64,000 nucleotides of DNA from Haliclystus octoradiatus (Eukaryota > Cnidaria > Staurozoa > Stauromedusae > Haliclystidae). The DNA is taken from assembly GCA_916610825.1 (NCBI GenBank), contig OU744453.1:4295845-4359844 (forward strand), read 5' to 3'. Positions within the stretch are counted from its first letter, which is position 1; the number at the start of each line of letters is the position of its first letter. The translations under genes were made by a program, and so were the position numbers. The notes below the pieces were generated by a model that was not told the origin of the DNA, searched no databases, and saw nothing but the letters and a program-made list of their open reading frames with translations. Shown here piece after piece: positions 1-21,300 of this stretch.

Positions 1-75
1 TTTTAAATCATGTGAAAATGTTTTATGGTCGTCATTCTGCCAAAGTTCCATTTGAACAACCCCGTCGAAACGTAA
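1..75. repeat. Fragment of a dispersed repeat, second copy at about 22553-22620
   Basis: The stretch around 'cattctgccaaagttccatt' is shared almost exactly with 22575-22605, including the flanking text about a 'catgtg-aaaat' start and a 'ccc(g/a)tcgaa(a/g)cg' end. It is a truncated copy of a repeat, cut by the window edge. No coding potential is visible. The rest of 76-387 is AT-rich sequence in which I see nothing. Confidence 0.6.
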
Positions 76-387
76 TGGAAATCAGCTCCCAGGCCTTGCA
101 GCTGTTCTAGATGCTAAGAATGGCCTTCTATTTCTGGAAGATTTGTCAAACAAGATCAAGCTATGATAATGAAGAGTATTTAGTAATTATAGTATTAGTA
201 TGAAAAAAGCCAAAGCAATTAAATTCCAGAAAGGTGGTATACATACAATACTTTCACTTTGAACGAGGACAATTTGTAAAAATTTTGCTAATGTCACATC
301 ATGAAATTTTACGATGAAGTTTATCATCACAAAAATGAAGTTTTGAAGAAGACTACGGCTGCGAGTAACGGTTTACACAAAATCAAT

Positions 388-615
388 TAACGTCTGCGTG
401 AGCAAAATTGACCGGCGACCGCTGCGAGCATAAGTTGAATTTATGCTTAGCGTAATTCAACCGTCTCGCTTTGAAACAATTGTTATACGCAGGCCTAACT
501 TGTAATAAAATTCATGTCAACAATGAACATTGTGTTATAACAATAAGCGTGCACGTGATCCTAAGTGCGTAGCGCCTGCCGGTCATTTTTGCTCCTTTAA
601 CGTCTGCGTGAGCAA
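388..615. mobile_element. MITE-like element with a 19-bp flanking direct repeat
   Basis: The 19-bp sequence TTAACGTCTGCGTGAGCAA occurs at 388-406 and again at 597-615. Between them lies about 190 bp whose ends are inverted: AAAATTGACCGGCG near the left and CCGGTCATTTTTGC near the right. Related copies lie at about 30626-30826 and 58181-58375, sharing the terminal GGTC-A-T-T-T-T motif and an internal 'tcaacttgaattaa'-like core. The flanking direct repeat may be a target-site duplication or a tandem remnant. A non-autonomous DNA transposon is the best reading. Confidence 0.6.
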
Positions 616-1112
616 TGCTCTTGCTCCGGTTTTGTATTTTTTTCCTATAAAGGGATAAAAGGGTTGCTACACGATTGCCATGTATGAGTTGATACTTTCT
701 AGATGAGGGATGCTTGCGTGGAGACATAACTAGCGAAGACTATGATGTGCTCCAACAGAGTGATCCTTAGCTTCATGAGTGTATCATTTATCTAAATTAA
801 GTATATATCACCCTAAACACAGCGTTATAGGGTAATATTTAATATATTTGATATAAACAACATGATTACATGCTAATCTCAATGATAGATGATCATTTAA
901 CTTTAAATTTTATTGCCAGGAACTTCATTATCAAAAGTTGAATGGCTAAGATGAACTGAGAATTTCAACATGAAAATAATGTTCCAAATTCGAGAAAATA
1001 TATAAATAGTTAAGAATACATATCAGCCATTAATATTTCCTGCTTTTTTATCCTGAAATGCGCGAGCCCTACCTCATGCTTATATACACACATTTTATTT
1101 TCATTTCATTAG
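616..1112. other. AT-rich non-coding stretch upstream of the PAN exon
   Basis: No exon, RNA gene or recognisable repeat is seen. The stretch ends with a pyrimidine-rich tract and the acceptor AG at 1111-1112. Confidence 0.5.
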
Positions 1113-1376
1113 AAATCTAATTCTGCCGAAGCATCAAACAATTACAAAGGAAGATACTTTGCGAATTCAGCGATTGACAGTAATACTTCAAATTCCACAT
1201 CTCATCAGACTTCAATTCAAAACGAATACATCTGCAATGCTCTATGCAAGACAAATTCAAGTTGTAAAGCAATTGTCTATGAATTTCAAACACAGAACTG
1301 CAGTTTTTACCATCAACCAAGAATCCAGGAAGCAATTGTTTTCAAGAGTGGATCTACTGTTATTCTTAATTTACCA
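1113..1376 (+). CDS. PAN/apple-type domain exon (orphan, or upstream exon of the TSP1 gene)
   Basis: The exon is bounded by an acceptor 'ttcattag' and a donor GTAAGG at 1377, is open for 88 codons in phase 0 at both ends, and reads KSNSAEASNNYKGRYFANSA at its start. Residues 48-73 carry a cysteine pattern typical of PAN/apple domains: C-x3-C-x5-C, then an aromatic/aliphatic strand (KAIVYEFQ) and C-x-FY. PAN modules bind proteins or glycans in secreted proteins. I see no start codon or signal peptide for it, so its 5' exon would lie off the left edge or be unrecognised. Its phase-0 exit does not fit the phase-1 entry of the TSP1 exon directly, but a possible 25-bp exon at 2084-2108 would join them in frame. 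A shorter antisense-overlapping ORF in another frame is a shadow. Confidence 0.6.
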
Positions 1377-2083
1377 GTAAGGATTTTTATAGGAATCAAT
1401 TAAATGTTTTATATGATATGAATCAATGATGATTTGAAGAAAAATTTGAGAAATCTTGAGAAGTCATGTTATAAATTTGTCTATTTATGAATGCATGGCA
1501 GTGCTGAAACTTCTAGATTAGAACTAACACCCACCTCCCTCTGTCTGCTAGGGCAGGTAGTTACGACTGCGTATGGATGAATAATTCCTGTTTATCTACT
1601 TTATAAACAGAATACAATAGACCACTTGAGAAAAACGTGTGTAATTTACATGTGAAATGATGTGCCCCGCGATGTTCGAATCATTTGCAACGCCTCTTCA
1701 ATTCACAAGTTCACGAATTATTTCATATAGTTAGAAAATAGACCAATCATTACCTAAGGTTAACTAAGGTATAAAGTAATTTTTTGTTATGAGCGCATCA
1801 CTTCATTCGCTGAAAAATTACATTTCCCCTAAATCAAACGACCGTTGGTAATGTGGACTACAGGGTTATGTGGCACAATTCTGCCAGATCACAGTTCTGG
1901 AGAAAATGGAATGAGTTATAGGTCGCATTTTAGGAGGTTTAATGTGACTATACTATACTACCACTATAAGCATCACATCTTATACTCGTTTTAATGATGG
2001 ATTGGTCAGAAATACCATCAAATGTCCCTGTATGTTGATTACTGTACTAACAATTATTATATGCTTGTATTTTGAATATATAG

Positions 2084-2108
2084 ATCGAGTGCAGGAAGGA
2101 AAGTACAG
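2084..2108 (+). CDS. Possible 25-bp microexon linking the PAN and TSP1 exons
   Basis: It lies between an acceptor (ttttgaatatatag) and a donor (GTGATT). In phase 0 it reads IECRKEST and exits in phase 1, the phase needed to join the PAN exon (1113-1376) to the TSP1 exon (2908-3078). The cysteine could be the closing cysteine of the PAN fold. The exon is very short and unsupported by transcript data, so this is speculative. Confidence 0.25.
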
Positions 2109-2852
2109 GTGATTATATTTTCGAATTGATGAACTAATAAATATACAGTCAACGTTATACTTGTTGTGAAAGATACCTTTCGTGACTTGACACTTTTTCC
2201 CAGCAGGGCAGTCAATATTTGTAAATGTTCCACTTCCTAGTTAGCGTGGTCTCCATTTTTGAGCTCATTTTTATTCGTCGGATAATATTTTGTTCGATTA
2301 CTCTAACAACCAATCACTTTTTGATTTCGGTTTTGCACTGAAAGCAATTTCTAAGAAAATGGCAGTGAATTTCCTCGAAATTGCACTTATCATAATCAAT
2401 CAGAATCGAGGAGTGTTTGCTGCTATGTGATTATCAGAGAAATTCAAAATTGAGTTGACCGAGAGATATGCGTGACATACTATTTGATTTGGAGCCCCGC
2501 AAAATGTTCTCGTGAATGACTTCCAAGCATTACAATATTGTATTTGTTTGCTGTCCCGGATGGCACTTCGATATTGTTTAGACGTGGATGTGTCGTTTTC
2601 AAGATCATTCGCATTTTCATAATTTTAAAGGTCAAATAGCATGAAAACTTTCTTCCTTGATATATTACAGGAGTGCTCCAAATTTGGGAAACATCGAGAA
2701 TATAATAAAGATGTGCGTTTACATTTTGAGAACACTCGTTATGAACATCAATTGCCAAACTAGTATGATTAAGAACGCTTGCGTGTAGAAATTGAATCTA
2801 TCTATAATCCAATAATCATACCATTTTTTTCTTTGGAATATTTGTTTTGAAT
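2109..2852. other. Intronic or intergenic AT-rich sequence
   Basis: No open frame with domain content and no clear repeat family is seen. It contains T-rich runs and ends just upstream of the ATG at 2853. Confidence 0.5.
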
Positions 2853-12429
<9,577 letters not shown>

Positions 12430-12818
12430 AAAGACTGTTACTTAGCCAAGCAACAAGAACTCATCAATCATATTTCCAAATTATACCTGCTATATTATCA
12501 TCAACGCAATATTGTATATATTATTCACACACTATTATCTAAACACTTCAGATATAATTCATTTTCAAAACATGATTTCACTGGGAATGCCTTACTTCAA
12601 TTCTTAATTCACGGAATATTTACAACCTTATCGAAACACAGTAGTTAGATATAATGTTATAATATGTATTTTCAAACATACATCGCAGTAATTGTTAAAT
12701 ACAACAATGGCCTTGTATAAGATGGCCTTGAAATACATCTGAACCCACATTAGAACTATCACGCTGTATGTAATCATTGCTATTTACTGTATCTATTAGA
12801 GCCTTTCAATTTTCTGGG

Positions 12819-12824
12819 AATAAA
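12819..12824 (+). promoter_or_regulatory. Candidate polyadenylation signal of the TSP1 gene
   Basis: AATAAA, about 390 bp after the stop codon on the same strand. Weak on its own in an AT-rich sequence. Confidence 0.35.
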
Positions 12825-12829
12825 CAAAT

Positions 12830-13847
12830 ACAACCAAGGTTCTTGTCATGACGTTTCGATACAAATTTGTAAGAATGACCAGTTAAATTATAATCACAGC
12901 CAGAGCCATCGATATACAAGAGTTGGGACACACTTTCATGTTGCCGCTTAGCTTCTCATTGGTCAACAAGATTATCACGTGACACATGGGTGCCATTTTT
13001 GTTCGTGATGTCTGAAAGTGTTCAACTTCGAGATAAGATACTTCACTTGTTTTGCATTCAAAGGCTGTAGACATTGCAAACTATGTCGTTATAAGATTGT
13101 TATATTGAGGTTATTTTTGCAATCATGGGTATGATATTATAAACTTACCTGTTCTGATGATAGTTAACGTACATTTCAATTTGAAATAAAACAAACTATT
13201 TGATAGCATAAATATGAAACTCGGAGTTGGATGTTAAATGGAGTTCTGACGTAATGCACACAGGCTAACGGCGTTTGACTATTTTGGGCGCATGTGTCTA
13301 CCATTTTGGCTGCCCATGTCACTTGTCACGTGACCCCATCAGCGGTCTATATATCTATTATGTATATGGCAAAATATGAGAAAGACGTGAAGATTCCTAG
13401 GAACAAATCGATCTAATCAGTCAAATGTTTTAAGTTAAGTTTTTGAAAATTGTAAAAGATATATTTTATTTCACAAAAGGGTTACTTCATTGCAGCCTTG
13501 TGTTGAGGTTCTCTGATACCAACATGCCGGATGTTGGAAGACACTCGAAAGCTGAAAACACTCGCTCTACGGGCTATTGTTTTTCTGATGTATTCTATAA
13601 CATCCCGCATGTTGGTATCAGGCAACCAAAACACTCCTGCCATCCAATAACCCTTTAATGCAAACGTTTCGGATTTGCATTCGAAAAATTATGATGGGAT
13701 GGCTACCCAGGGGGAAACGAAAGCTCTGCATTGACGGGAAGGTGCCACTTTGGAAAAAAATGAAAGTTCATAAAAGTTTCAAAAGTCCTTTAAATCCTAA
13801 AGTTTTGAAAACTTGAACAAATTATGTCAGTGTAACTGTGCGTGAAT
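12830..13847. other. Intergenic sequence with repeat fragments
   Basis: 13280-13375 matches the right end of the inserted element at 43187-44106 ('gcgcatgtgtctaccatttt', then the terminal 'cagcggtctatat' and 'tctattatgt'), so a truncated relative is present. At 13500-13625 is a small inverted repeat with arms built on 'gataccaacatgc'. At about 13690-13760 is a fragment of the G-run MITE family. I find no exon. Confidence 0.55.
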
Positions 13848-14038
13848 AAAGGGTTACCACATACTTTCCATGTTTGTATTCATATTTACTAAACGAGAAA
13901 ATGTTGGGAGACACGAGTGAAGCGCTAAAAAATTCACGAGCTCCGAGCGAGTGTTTTTTAGCTTCCCGAGTGTCTCCCAACTTTTTCGAGTTTAGTAAAT
14001 ATGAATGCAAACATTTGCAAGCATGTGGTAAACCTTTT
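13848..14038. mobile_element. Foldback (hairpin) MITE
   Basis: About 190 bp forming an almost complete hairpin. The left arm 'aagggttaccacat' through 'tatttactaaacgagaaaat' and 'ggagacacgag' pairs with the right arm 'cgagtgtctcccaac', 'gagtttagtaaatatga' and 'atgtggtaaacctttt'. There is no coding content. Confidence 0.7.
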
Positions 14039-15023
14039 CTAAAATAAATCAAATAACAGAATCTCATTCGACGGCGAATTTTCAATTCATGAATTCACAA
14101 TTTAAAATTCAATTTCAATTCATAAACCAAGCAAAGAGAATCCCACAACAAGATAGATATTGTCGAATAAAAAAAGACATATATAAGAACCTCTGTAATA
14201 TAAGTGGTAAAATAGTTCTTTAGCAAATTAATGCAGAAATTGTTATTTAATTTTTAGGTTTACCTTGAAACGGCGAAGCCTATAGTTGTCTTTCATTCCA
14301 TGTTTTTATTTTGCATGTTACACGACCAATAACTAATTTACCACGCTTTTCAATAAATATAAACATCTTGAGCTAGATGTCGTTTTGTAAATCGTAGCCA
14401 TTATTGAGATATTTATTGGAAGTTATCAAAAAGTTATAAATTCTGTATTTTATCACAGATCAAACTTTTTGAAGCTTGCGGTTTTCCCGGTTTTCGGAGC
14501 CATGTTTTACCCTAGGATTTCATGCACGCTCTTTCGACCAATCAGATCGCAGAAAACCTTCGTGATATTTTAGAATGATTTTTATCACCAAGCTCTTACA
14601 TGTCTTGAATATGTGAACTTCTAATCCTATGTGTGTTAACGTCATCACCCTATGTAATTCCTGTACTCTATCGATGTGTGTAAGTTAAATAATAAATCAG
14701 TTCCAGTTTGGCTGTCATTGTGTCTGCTGGTTCTCAATGTCGTGATAGCAAGCCTGTTATACGACAGTAAATGTATGACTCTGTCCACTTCTCCCTGACT
14801 GAGAATCTTTAGGACGGCCATGCCTCTCGCTCTGTATAGACTCATATCACAAACATTACAAATTTCTTTACAAATACAGAATAAAGAAATATATCAATTA
14901 GGTCAATTAATTTAATTATAACATAAAGTAATTTGAACATTATCAGTTTAAAATTGTTGATCAGAATATATTAACAAATAATGATATATAATCTTAATGT
15001 AAAATGGTTAAATATTTTTAGTC
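14039..15023. other. Region downstream of the ILEI gene
   Basis: AT-rich intergenic sequence. No exon or repeat family is recognised. It should include the 3' UTR of the minus-strand ILEI gene. Confidence 0.5.
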
Positions 15024-15343
15024 TTAATATAAGGAAATATAAGCATCATCGATTACTGATGGGCCAAACGCTGGTGGATGGCGAACCTCAGTTATCCATG
15101 ATACACTTTCTACACCTTTGTAACCAATCATTACAAATGATTCTCTATATGCAATACTACCACGGGATGCACCGAGTATTTCTAATGCTTCAACACTTCT
15201 GCTTGACTGAGCTTTTCCCCCTTCATCTTGAAGTGCAACAATGACGATACAATTATCAGGGATTATACCAACATAGCCTTTCATTGCACCTGCTGCAGAA
15301 ATATCTCCATGGGTATCAAAAGCCACACTTTGTATATATTCGC
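15024..15343 (-). CDS. ILEI gene exon 4 (C-terminal ILEI domain and stop)
   Basis: Acceptor gattttgtag on the minus strand. Phase 1 in, ends in TAA. It carries VAFDTHGDISAAGAM, CIVIVALQDEGGKA, ALEILGASRGSIAYRES and VSWITEVRHPPAFGPS, the core and end of the ILEI fold. An upstream in-frame ATG in the intron makes the exon look like a free-standing 115-residue ORF; the acceptor rules that out. Confidence 0.85.
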
Positions 15344-18300
15344 CTACAAAATCATTCAAAATTTCCTTCATGAATTATTTTGAATATAGTCATCGACTAA
15401 CTATAGCCTGCCTGTAGTCCTACAGTTATTCTTCAAGAGGAGTAGGGTCTGCGCAGCAGATTTTTATTAACAAACCTATGAAGCACATCCCTGGCCATCA
15501 AGCGCATCCCTGTCTCGTTTGCATTTGGTCTATTTGGGTGAACATGAGGCGTGATCCATCCGATCACGTGATCCACCCGTTTAGGGTTAGGGTTAGGGTC
15601 AAGTCACGTGATAACGCTGACAAAATCTCAGTTCACGCTCCATGTGGCTTCTCAAAAAGTTGGTAAGACAAATCTGCATCAATCGAATCAAATTCAATTT
15701 CTTCATTGCTTTTTCATTCGTAATTCGTGCCAATAGGCAGGTCCACTAAAAATTTCAAAGTTGATTTTATTCGTGTTTCGGATATATCATACCCGCAGAA
15801 TTCCATAAATTGATAAAAATTCCAAAAAAATTTCCAAAAACCCTTCATTTTTGAGTTTTAAATCCATAAATTTCGTAGAACGTCAAAACGATTTGTGATT
15901 GGCTTGCTATATTATGACGTCATTTCCCGGACAGAACAAAATCACACTCCGCTAAACAATGGAGACTTTGGCATTTTTGTAATTATTGGTATCGTCAAAT
16001 TTAAATGTAATCATTTCCATTAGCACTGCTGTTCCTGTTCAAAATATTGAAGGCTGACTTCAAAAAACTTATTACGGTGACCTGAAATATTCATCAATGG
16101 AAATCGCTCTGAAATATTTATATCAATTTATGTTGTTTTTGTCTACGTTCGAGCATGGTTCGAGTGTCGAAGCGAGAAGGAACAAGGATGGTAGACTAGC
16201 TTAGCAAATTATTTGAATTTCAAATAACACACATAAAGTTTCAAACAAGTTGGAAAATAAGTGGATGGAGTTGTATGATCTACCATTTATTAGCAAATTA
16301 TCCACGTTATTTTCTCGCGAATCATATGGCCTATTATAGGATCAAATTTATTGTAGCTATGATTCTACCATGATTCTACAAAAGCTACATTCACTGTCTT
16401 CGCTGATCAATGGGATAAAATATATAGCTAAATATAGCTACTACATCAATATCGTCCATTGCCTTCACACAAACTGCATGATTAATCATTTGTCCAAGTA
16501 AGTATTTGTTAATCAATGCAAAATGAAACATAAATTGCTTTTCGGTTTTCAGAAAATTATACGCCTCGACGTAAACTGTCGTAACATGCGTGATCGATGC
16601 GTAAAATATTTCATTTAAACGGCAACTTTATTGAATTTGAATTCTGATTTACTAGAATAAATCCAAATCTAGAATTGGTAAAGCGTTAATAGGTCCATTT
16701 AAAGTGTTTGTTAATTCAAATAAATGCACACTGAATGCGATTTCACCGTCTTATATCTGGTGATAATAACACAAGCAACAGTTGATGATGCATGACAGAC
16801 GAAGTAAAAGAACGAAGATTTGATAAATAAAAATAACACTACTTTGATGCTCGAGTGATGATCTAAGCCGTTTATATATGAATGAGGTTTCTTCTCTAAA
16901 TATCAAATATATATATATACATTTCCAAGTGAATGCTGCCTACTTTTTGGTGAGACTTTGGTAAAGACGAGTGAACCTTTTCGTTTTGATGTGAACGAGC
17001 ACTTTGAAAGTCTTTGACAAAAACAGTGTGCACGTGTAGCCTGCGTGCAGACTCAAAACAAAACTTCTCTAAAGTGTAGATCGGCCTGGCTGAGAACTTT
17101 TGTTCGTTTGCGGTCGGGAACCGCGAGAGAAAGATATGGAAAAGATTTGTTTTGTTTCGCTACAAAAAGGACAAACCGAAAAAAGAAACAAAACTTTACC
17201 CTTAGTCTCGTTTAAAAATCAGCGGTTCTGATTATACTATTCACAAAAAATTTGGATAAAAAATGACGAATTGATGGATGAACGGTTTTGGATATCAAGT
17301 CATGATAAGTAGTAGATTTCTCACTTTGTCCGGATTATGACGTCACATTCCTTCATCCACCAAAACTTGCCGTTTCGTAACCATGGTTACGCAATGTCAT
17401 TTGAAGTCAGATATCTCGATGGTTTGTCGATGTTTTTGGAAAAAAAAATCGGGGATATTAAACTTATCCTTTGATCTTCGTATGGATATGTTTAAAGTAC
17501 ATACTTAAATTTTAGTGGACCTGCCTATTCGTACAATACATTTATTCTTGTTTCGTTGTGACTTGTGATTTTCAATGTAAATTAAATTTAAACATGGAGA
17601 TTCAAATTTTTGACTAGACGAATGTGACTCTTGTATAAAATGATTTCAATAGCGAGCATAACTTTGACGAAAATAATTTATTTGAATTTATTAAAATAGA
17701 TGTAAATATGAATGAATTTCAGCGGAGGTCCGATGTCCAAACAAAGAAAGTATGTCCAATAACGTTCACAGTACTTTTAATATCATGAGTAACACAATTG
17801 TAAAATGATCTCTCTTATTAATGGAAAGATTATTACACCGAACAGCGGAAGGCGCTAAATAAAGTCAATGAAATGATCAAGATAAAATTGCTCCAAATCA
17901 ACGGCATTTCAAGTTCAACAATTGACTCTAAATCTTGATCTACGAATCTAAACTTTCGTAAGCTTTTTCTGCTTTTCTTCTCTTCTAGACATCTTATGTG
18001 CCTGGCTAACACAATGTAATGTTTGTAAGCTCAAACCACTGCTTGCTCTAGTTTAAAGATGGATAATGTTGTTATCAATTTTTAAATAATGTAAACCTCT
18101 ACCAACATTTTATTGAAAAACATTATCGCTGCTAGGTACCATTTTGAAACAATTTGGTCACGAAAGACGGTGTCTTGGCTACGTTGGAAACTGCTATATC
18201 ATCCTGAACTGAGATTTTGTCAGTGTTGCGCAAACTCTACTCCTAATGAAGGAAGACAGTAGGTCTGCGCGCAGGCTATCGACTAACAGGTCAATACGAA

Positions 18301-21300
18301 AATCGAAAAAATTCGATTGGTCAAACATCGGTCAATTCGAAAGCTGTATTGATCACTCCGTGCTTTTTCACCGTTATGAAGCAAAGACACAACGGATAAT
18401 TTCATTTTGATGCTTTGCAATACATTTATGAATATATATTACAAAATTGACATTTGTTTTGCAATCAAATTTGGAATTCGGATTTTTTGAATAATTTTTA
18501 TCGATTTTTCCAAACAAATGAATCAACGAATCAACTTGCAGGAGTTTAAACCGTCATTAGAGAGGGTTAGATTCAATACCGGTACCGATTCAACTTCACT
18601 TTGATTCGATAAGAAGACTGCGTTCTTTCGGTAAATGTACTGTCAAAACAAGATGTTTAGATTCAATAAAATAGAACCTCGTGTTCTGTTTTTCAGGTAA
18701 ATGGAAAATTCTTATATTTGTTCAGGATTCCTTTTTGTTTTTATGCAGAACATTTATAGCAACAATATAATTTTATTCAAATAAACCAAATTGAAAGCAA
18801 ATCAAACGCTGAAAAATGAATCAAAACATGTACTACGTGACCCGTGGTCCATGTTTTGAGCCGAAAAATGTTCCAAAACTAGTTGGTCAGTATAGGTTTC
18901 AGAGCAAAGGGGCTCCCCCCCCCCGATGTGCAGTAGTGATGCGCAAAGAGAAAGCTGCACTAGAACCGGTACAGGTTCTGAGTCTAAACGTCCCTATTAT
19001 TTAATCCACCTTACCAGTACGATAATCAAGAATGACAATGTTATGACCCCTCTGTTTCAAAGATCTTTCAGTCCCATCTACAACGATACTTGCTGTACCA
19101 CAAGGACGAATAGATCGATCAATTCCAGGATCAGAACACGCTTCTGATCTCACACTGATTTTCACTGTAAAAAGAATCAACAAATAATTTTATATTAGCA
19201 TTTCTCTTACCCTGTATGTGCTTTCATTCAATGGTTATACGAGAAATTGCCATTATAGGGATTATATGTTTCCTAGAATATCTTGAAATTAGGCTACAGT
19301 AACAAATCAAATAAGAAATTGTGATAAAAAAATGTCAAAATATTACAAACAATCAAAGGGACTAAGTACCACAGGATCTAACAACGTAATCTGTCCAGGT
19401 AATGAAATTTGATCCTATTGCATCCTCCAAGTTTTCTTTCCTTGTTAACTGAATCAAAAATAAGGTAGGCAGAGCTTAGAATGTAGAGAATCACCCCTCT
19501 ATAAGTCCACGTTTTAATAATCGTGGAACGACAAAGGAAGGAAAATCCCCATATCTGCTCATTGAGTAGCTAACTCGGATGGCAGAGCAACCAAGCTTCG
19601 GATCTGATCATAAGTCTGATATCGACTGTGATTTAAATCTCCTTAAAGTCAACTCAGCCTTGATATATCTAAAACATCAATTGAGTACCATCTTCTGATG
19701 ACGGAGGGAATGTCCAGAGGGAATTGCATTACCAGTAGCTACGGGGCGCAATCGTTGCGCGTTGACAATCGAGGCTCGATCTGCATGCCATGAAATCTGT
19801 CGGAATTGATCTGTAGTGTCGCGGTTGAGATCAGTAAAGAGTATTTACAATAACTGCTTTTCGTGAAAAGAGACACTTCTCTAGAAATAGAAGTGTAGTA
19901 CAGGTGCCTTTGGTAGGGCGATACCGTCTCAATTATTACAGTTTCCGGTATCTGCTTATACCTACTATTTCTAGACAAGTGACTCTTTTCACTAAGAGCA
20001 ATGACTTTAAAGTCTTCAAATGCTCCTTATAATGATCTCCTTTGCAATCTTTACTAACATATTTTATGGCAGATAGGCCTTGGTGGTCAATGCACATCGA
20101 TACGCCACAGCTACTTATAAGGCGATTCCTTCTGGAGTCTGGACAATCCATTTCATTTGCCATCAGGAGATGGTATTCATTTGATGTTATAGTCTTTAGA
20201 TAAAGTCAAGGCTGAGTTGACCTTCGGGAGATTTGGATCACGTGAGTTTTTCTGGGTTCTTTATTGAGAACTAAATTCTCTTTTTCAAAATTAACATTTT
20301 ATTTCATATAACTTGAACAGCTTATGTACTTCATAAAACTGGAACAGTGAGTATAGAATTAGAAACAAAAAAAAATTATTAAAACCAAGTTAAAAAAATT
20401 AAATAAAATTGAATCACATGAGTCTATCATAGATATGATTACATCTCTATCATCGGACAGCTAATCCTATATCGTTACCTCGCCAATAACAAACTTTCCC
20501 TTCTCCTTCATATGGTAAGCCAGGCAAACATGGTAAAACACGAACATTATTTGGTGTCTCACAATCAATAAAATGTTTTCTACAAATTGGTTCCGTACAC
20601 GTTAATGCATAATGTCTAACAGCCTTTGCAGGTGCAGAAGCACAGAAGTTGTTATCTGGAATAAAACAAAGTAATTTTCATTTTCTCTTGTTACAACTAT
20701 GACCAATTATGCTAATGTCCATAATTGCGCTATACGTAACCTTTATGTATGCTATATATATCCTGCTATATATTTAACTTTATTGATGGCAAACATCAAT
20801 AGAGTGCTCGATGCGAATATGCAGAGCAGTATAGAAATAAAGTTAAAGACTATATTAGACGCTGTCTGCGTTACTCAGAGTTTCATGCGATAGCGCTCAT
20901 CAGAGGGTCATATGAATAAAACTGTCTGATGAGCACTATCGCACGAAACTGTGAGTAACGGAGACAAAGTACGTCTAGTCATTGACTTTATTTCTTGTTG
21001 CTAATTGTAATATGTAAATAAAATGTTACATCCCCTGCTAAGTCCTTGTATGACCCAGTGGTGAGGATGCCGGGCTATCATTTGACTAGTGCATAATGTT
21101 AACTTCATTTTGATACAGTAAAATATCGGGCAATATATACTATTAACTAATACCCTATAGCATTATAACAACAGAACGTCTTCGCATAATGGCTTGAAAA
21201 TAGACACATTCCCATGGGGTTGCACCTACATATGGGAGTAGTTCCGGGTTAATTATTGAAAAAGTCATTCTCTCATTCAGAGGAAAAGCCCTTACTATGT

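Noticed and set aside
15581-15598. Telomeric (TTAGGG)n sequence
   Set aside because: Fewer than three units, inside a transposon in an intron; not a telomere.
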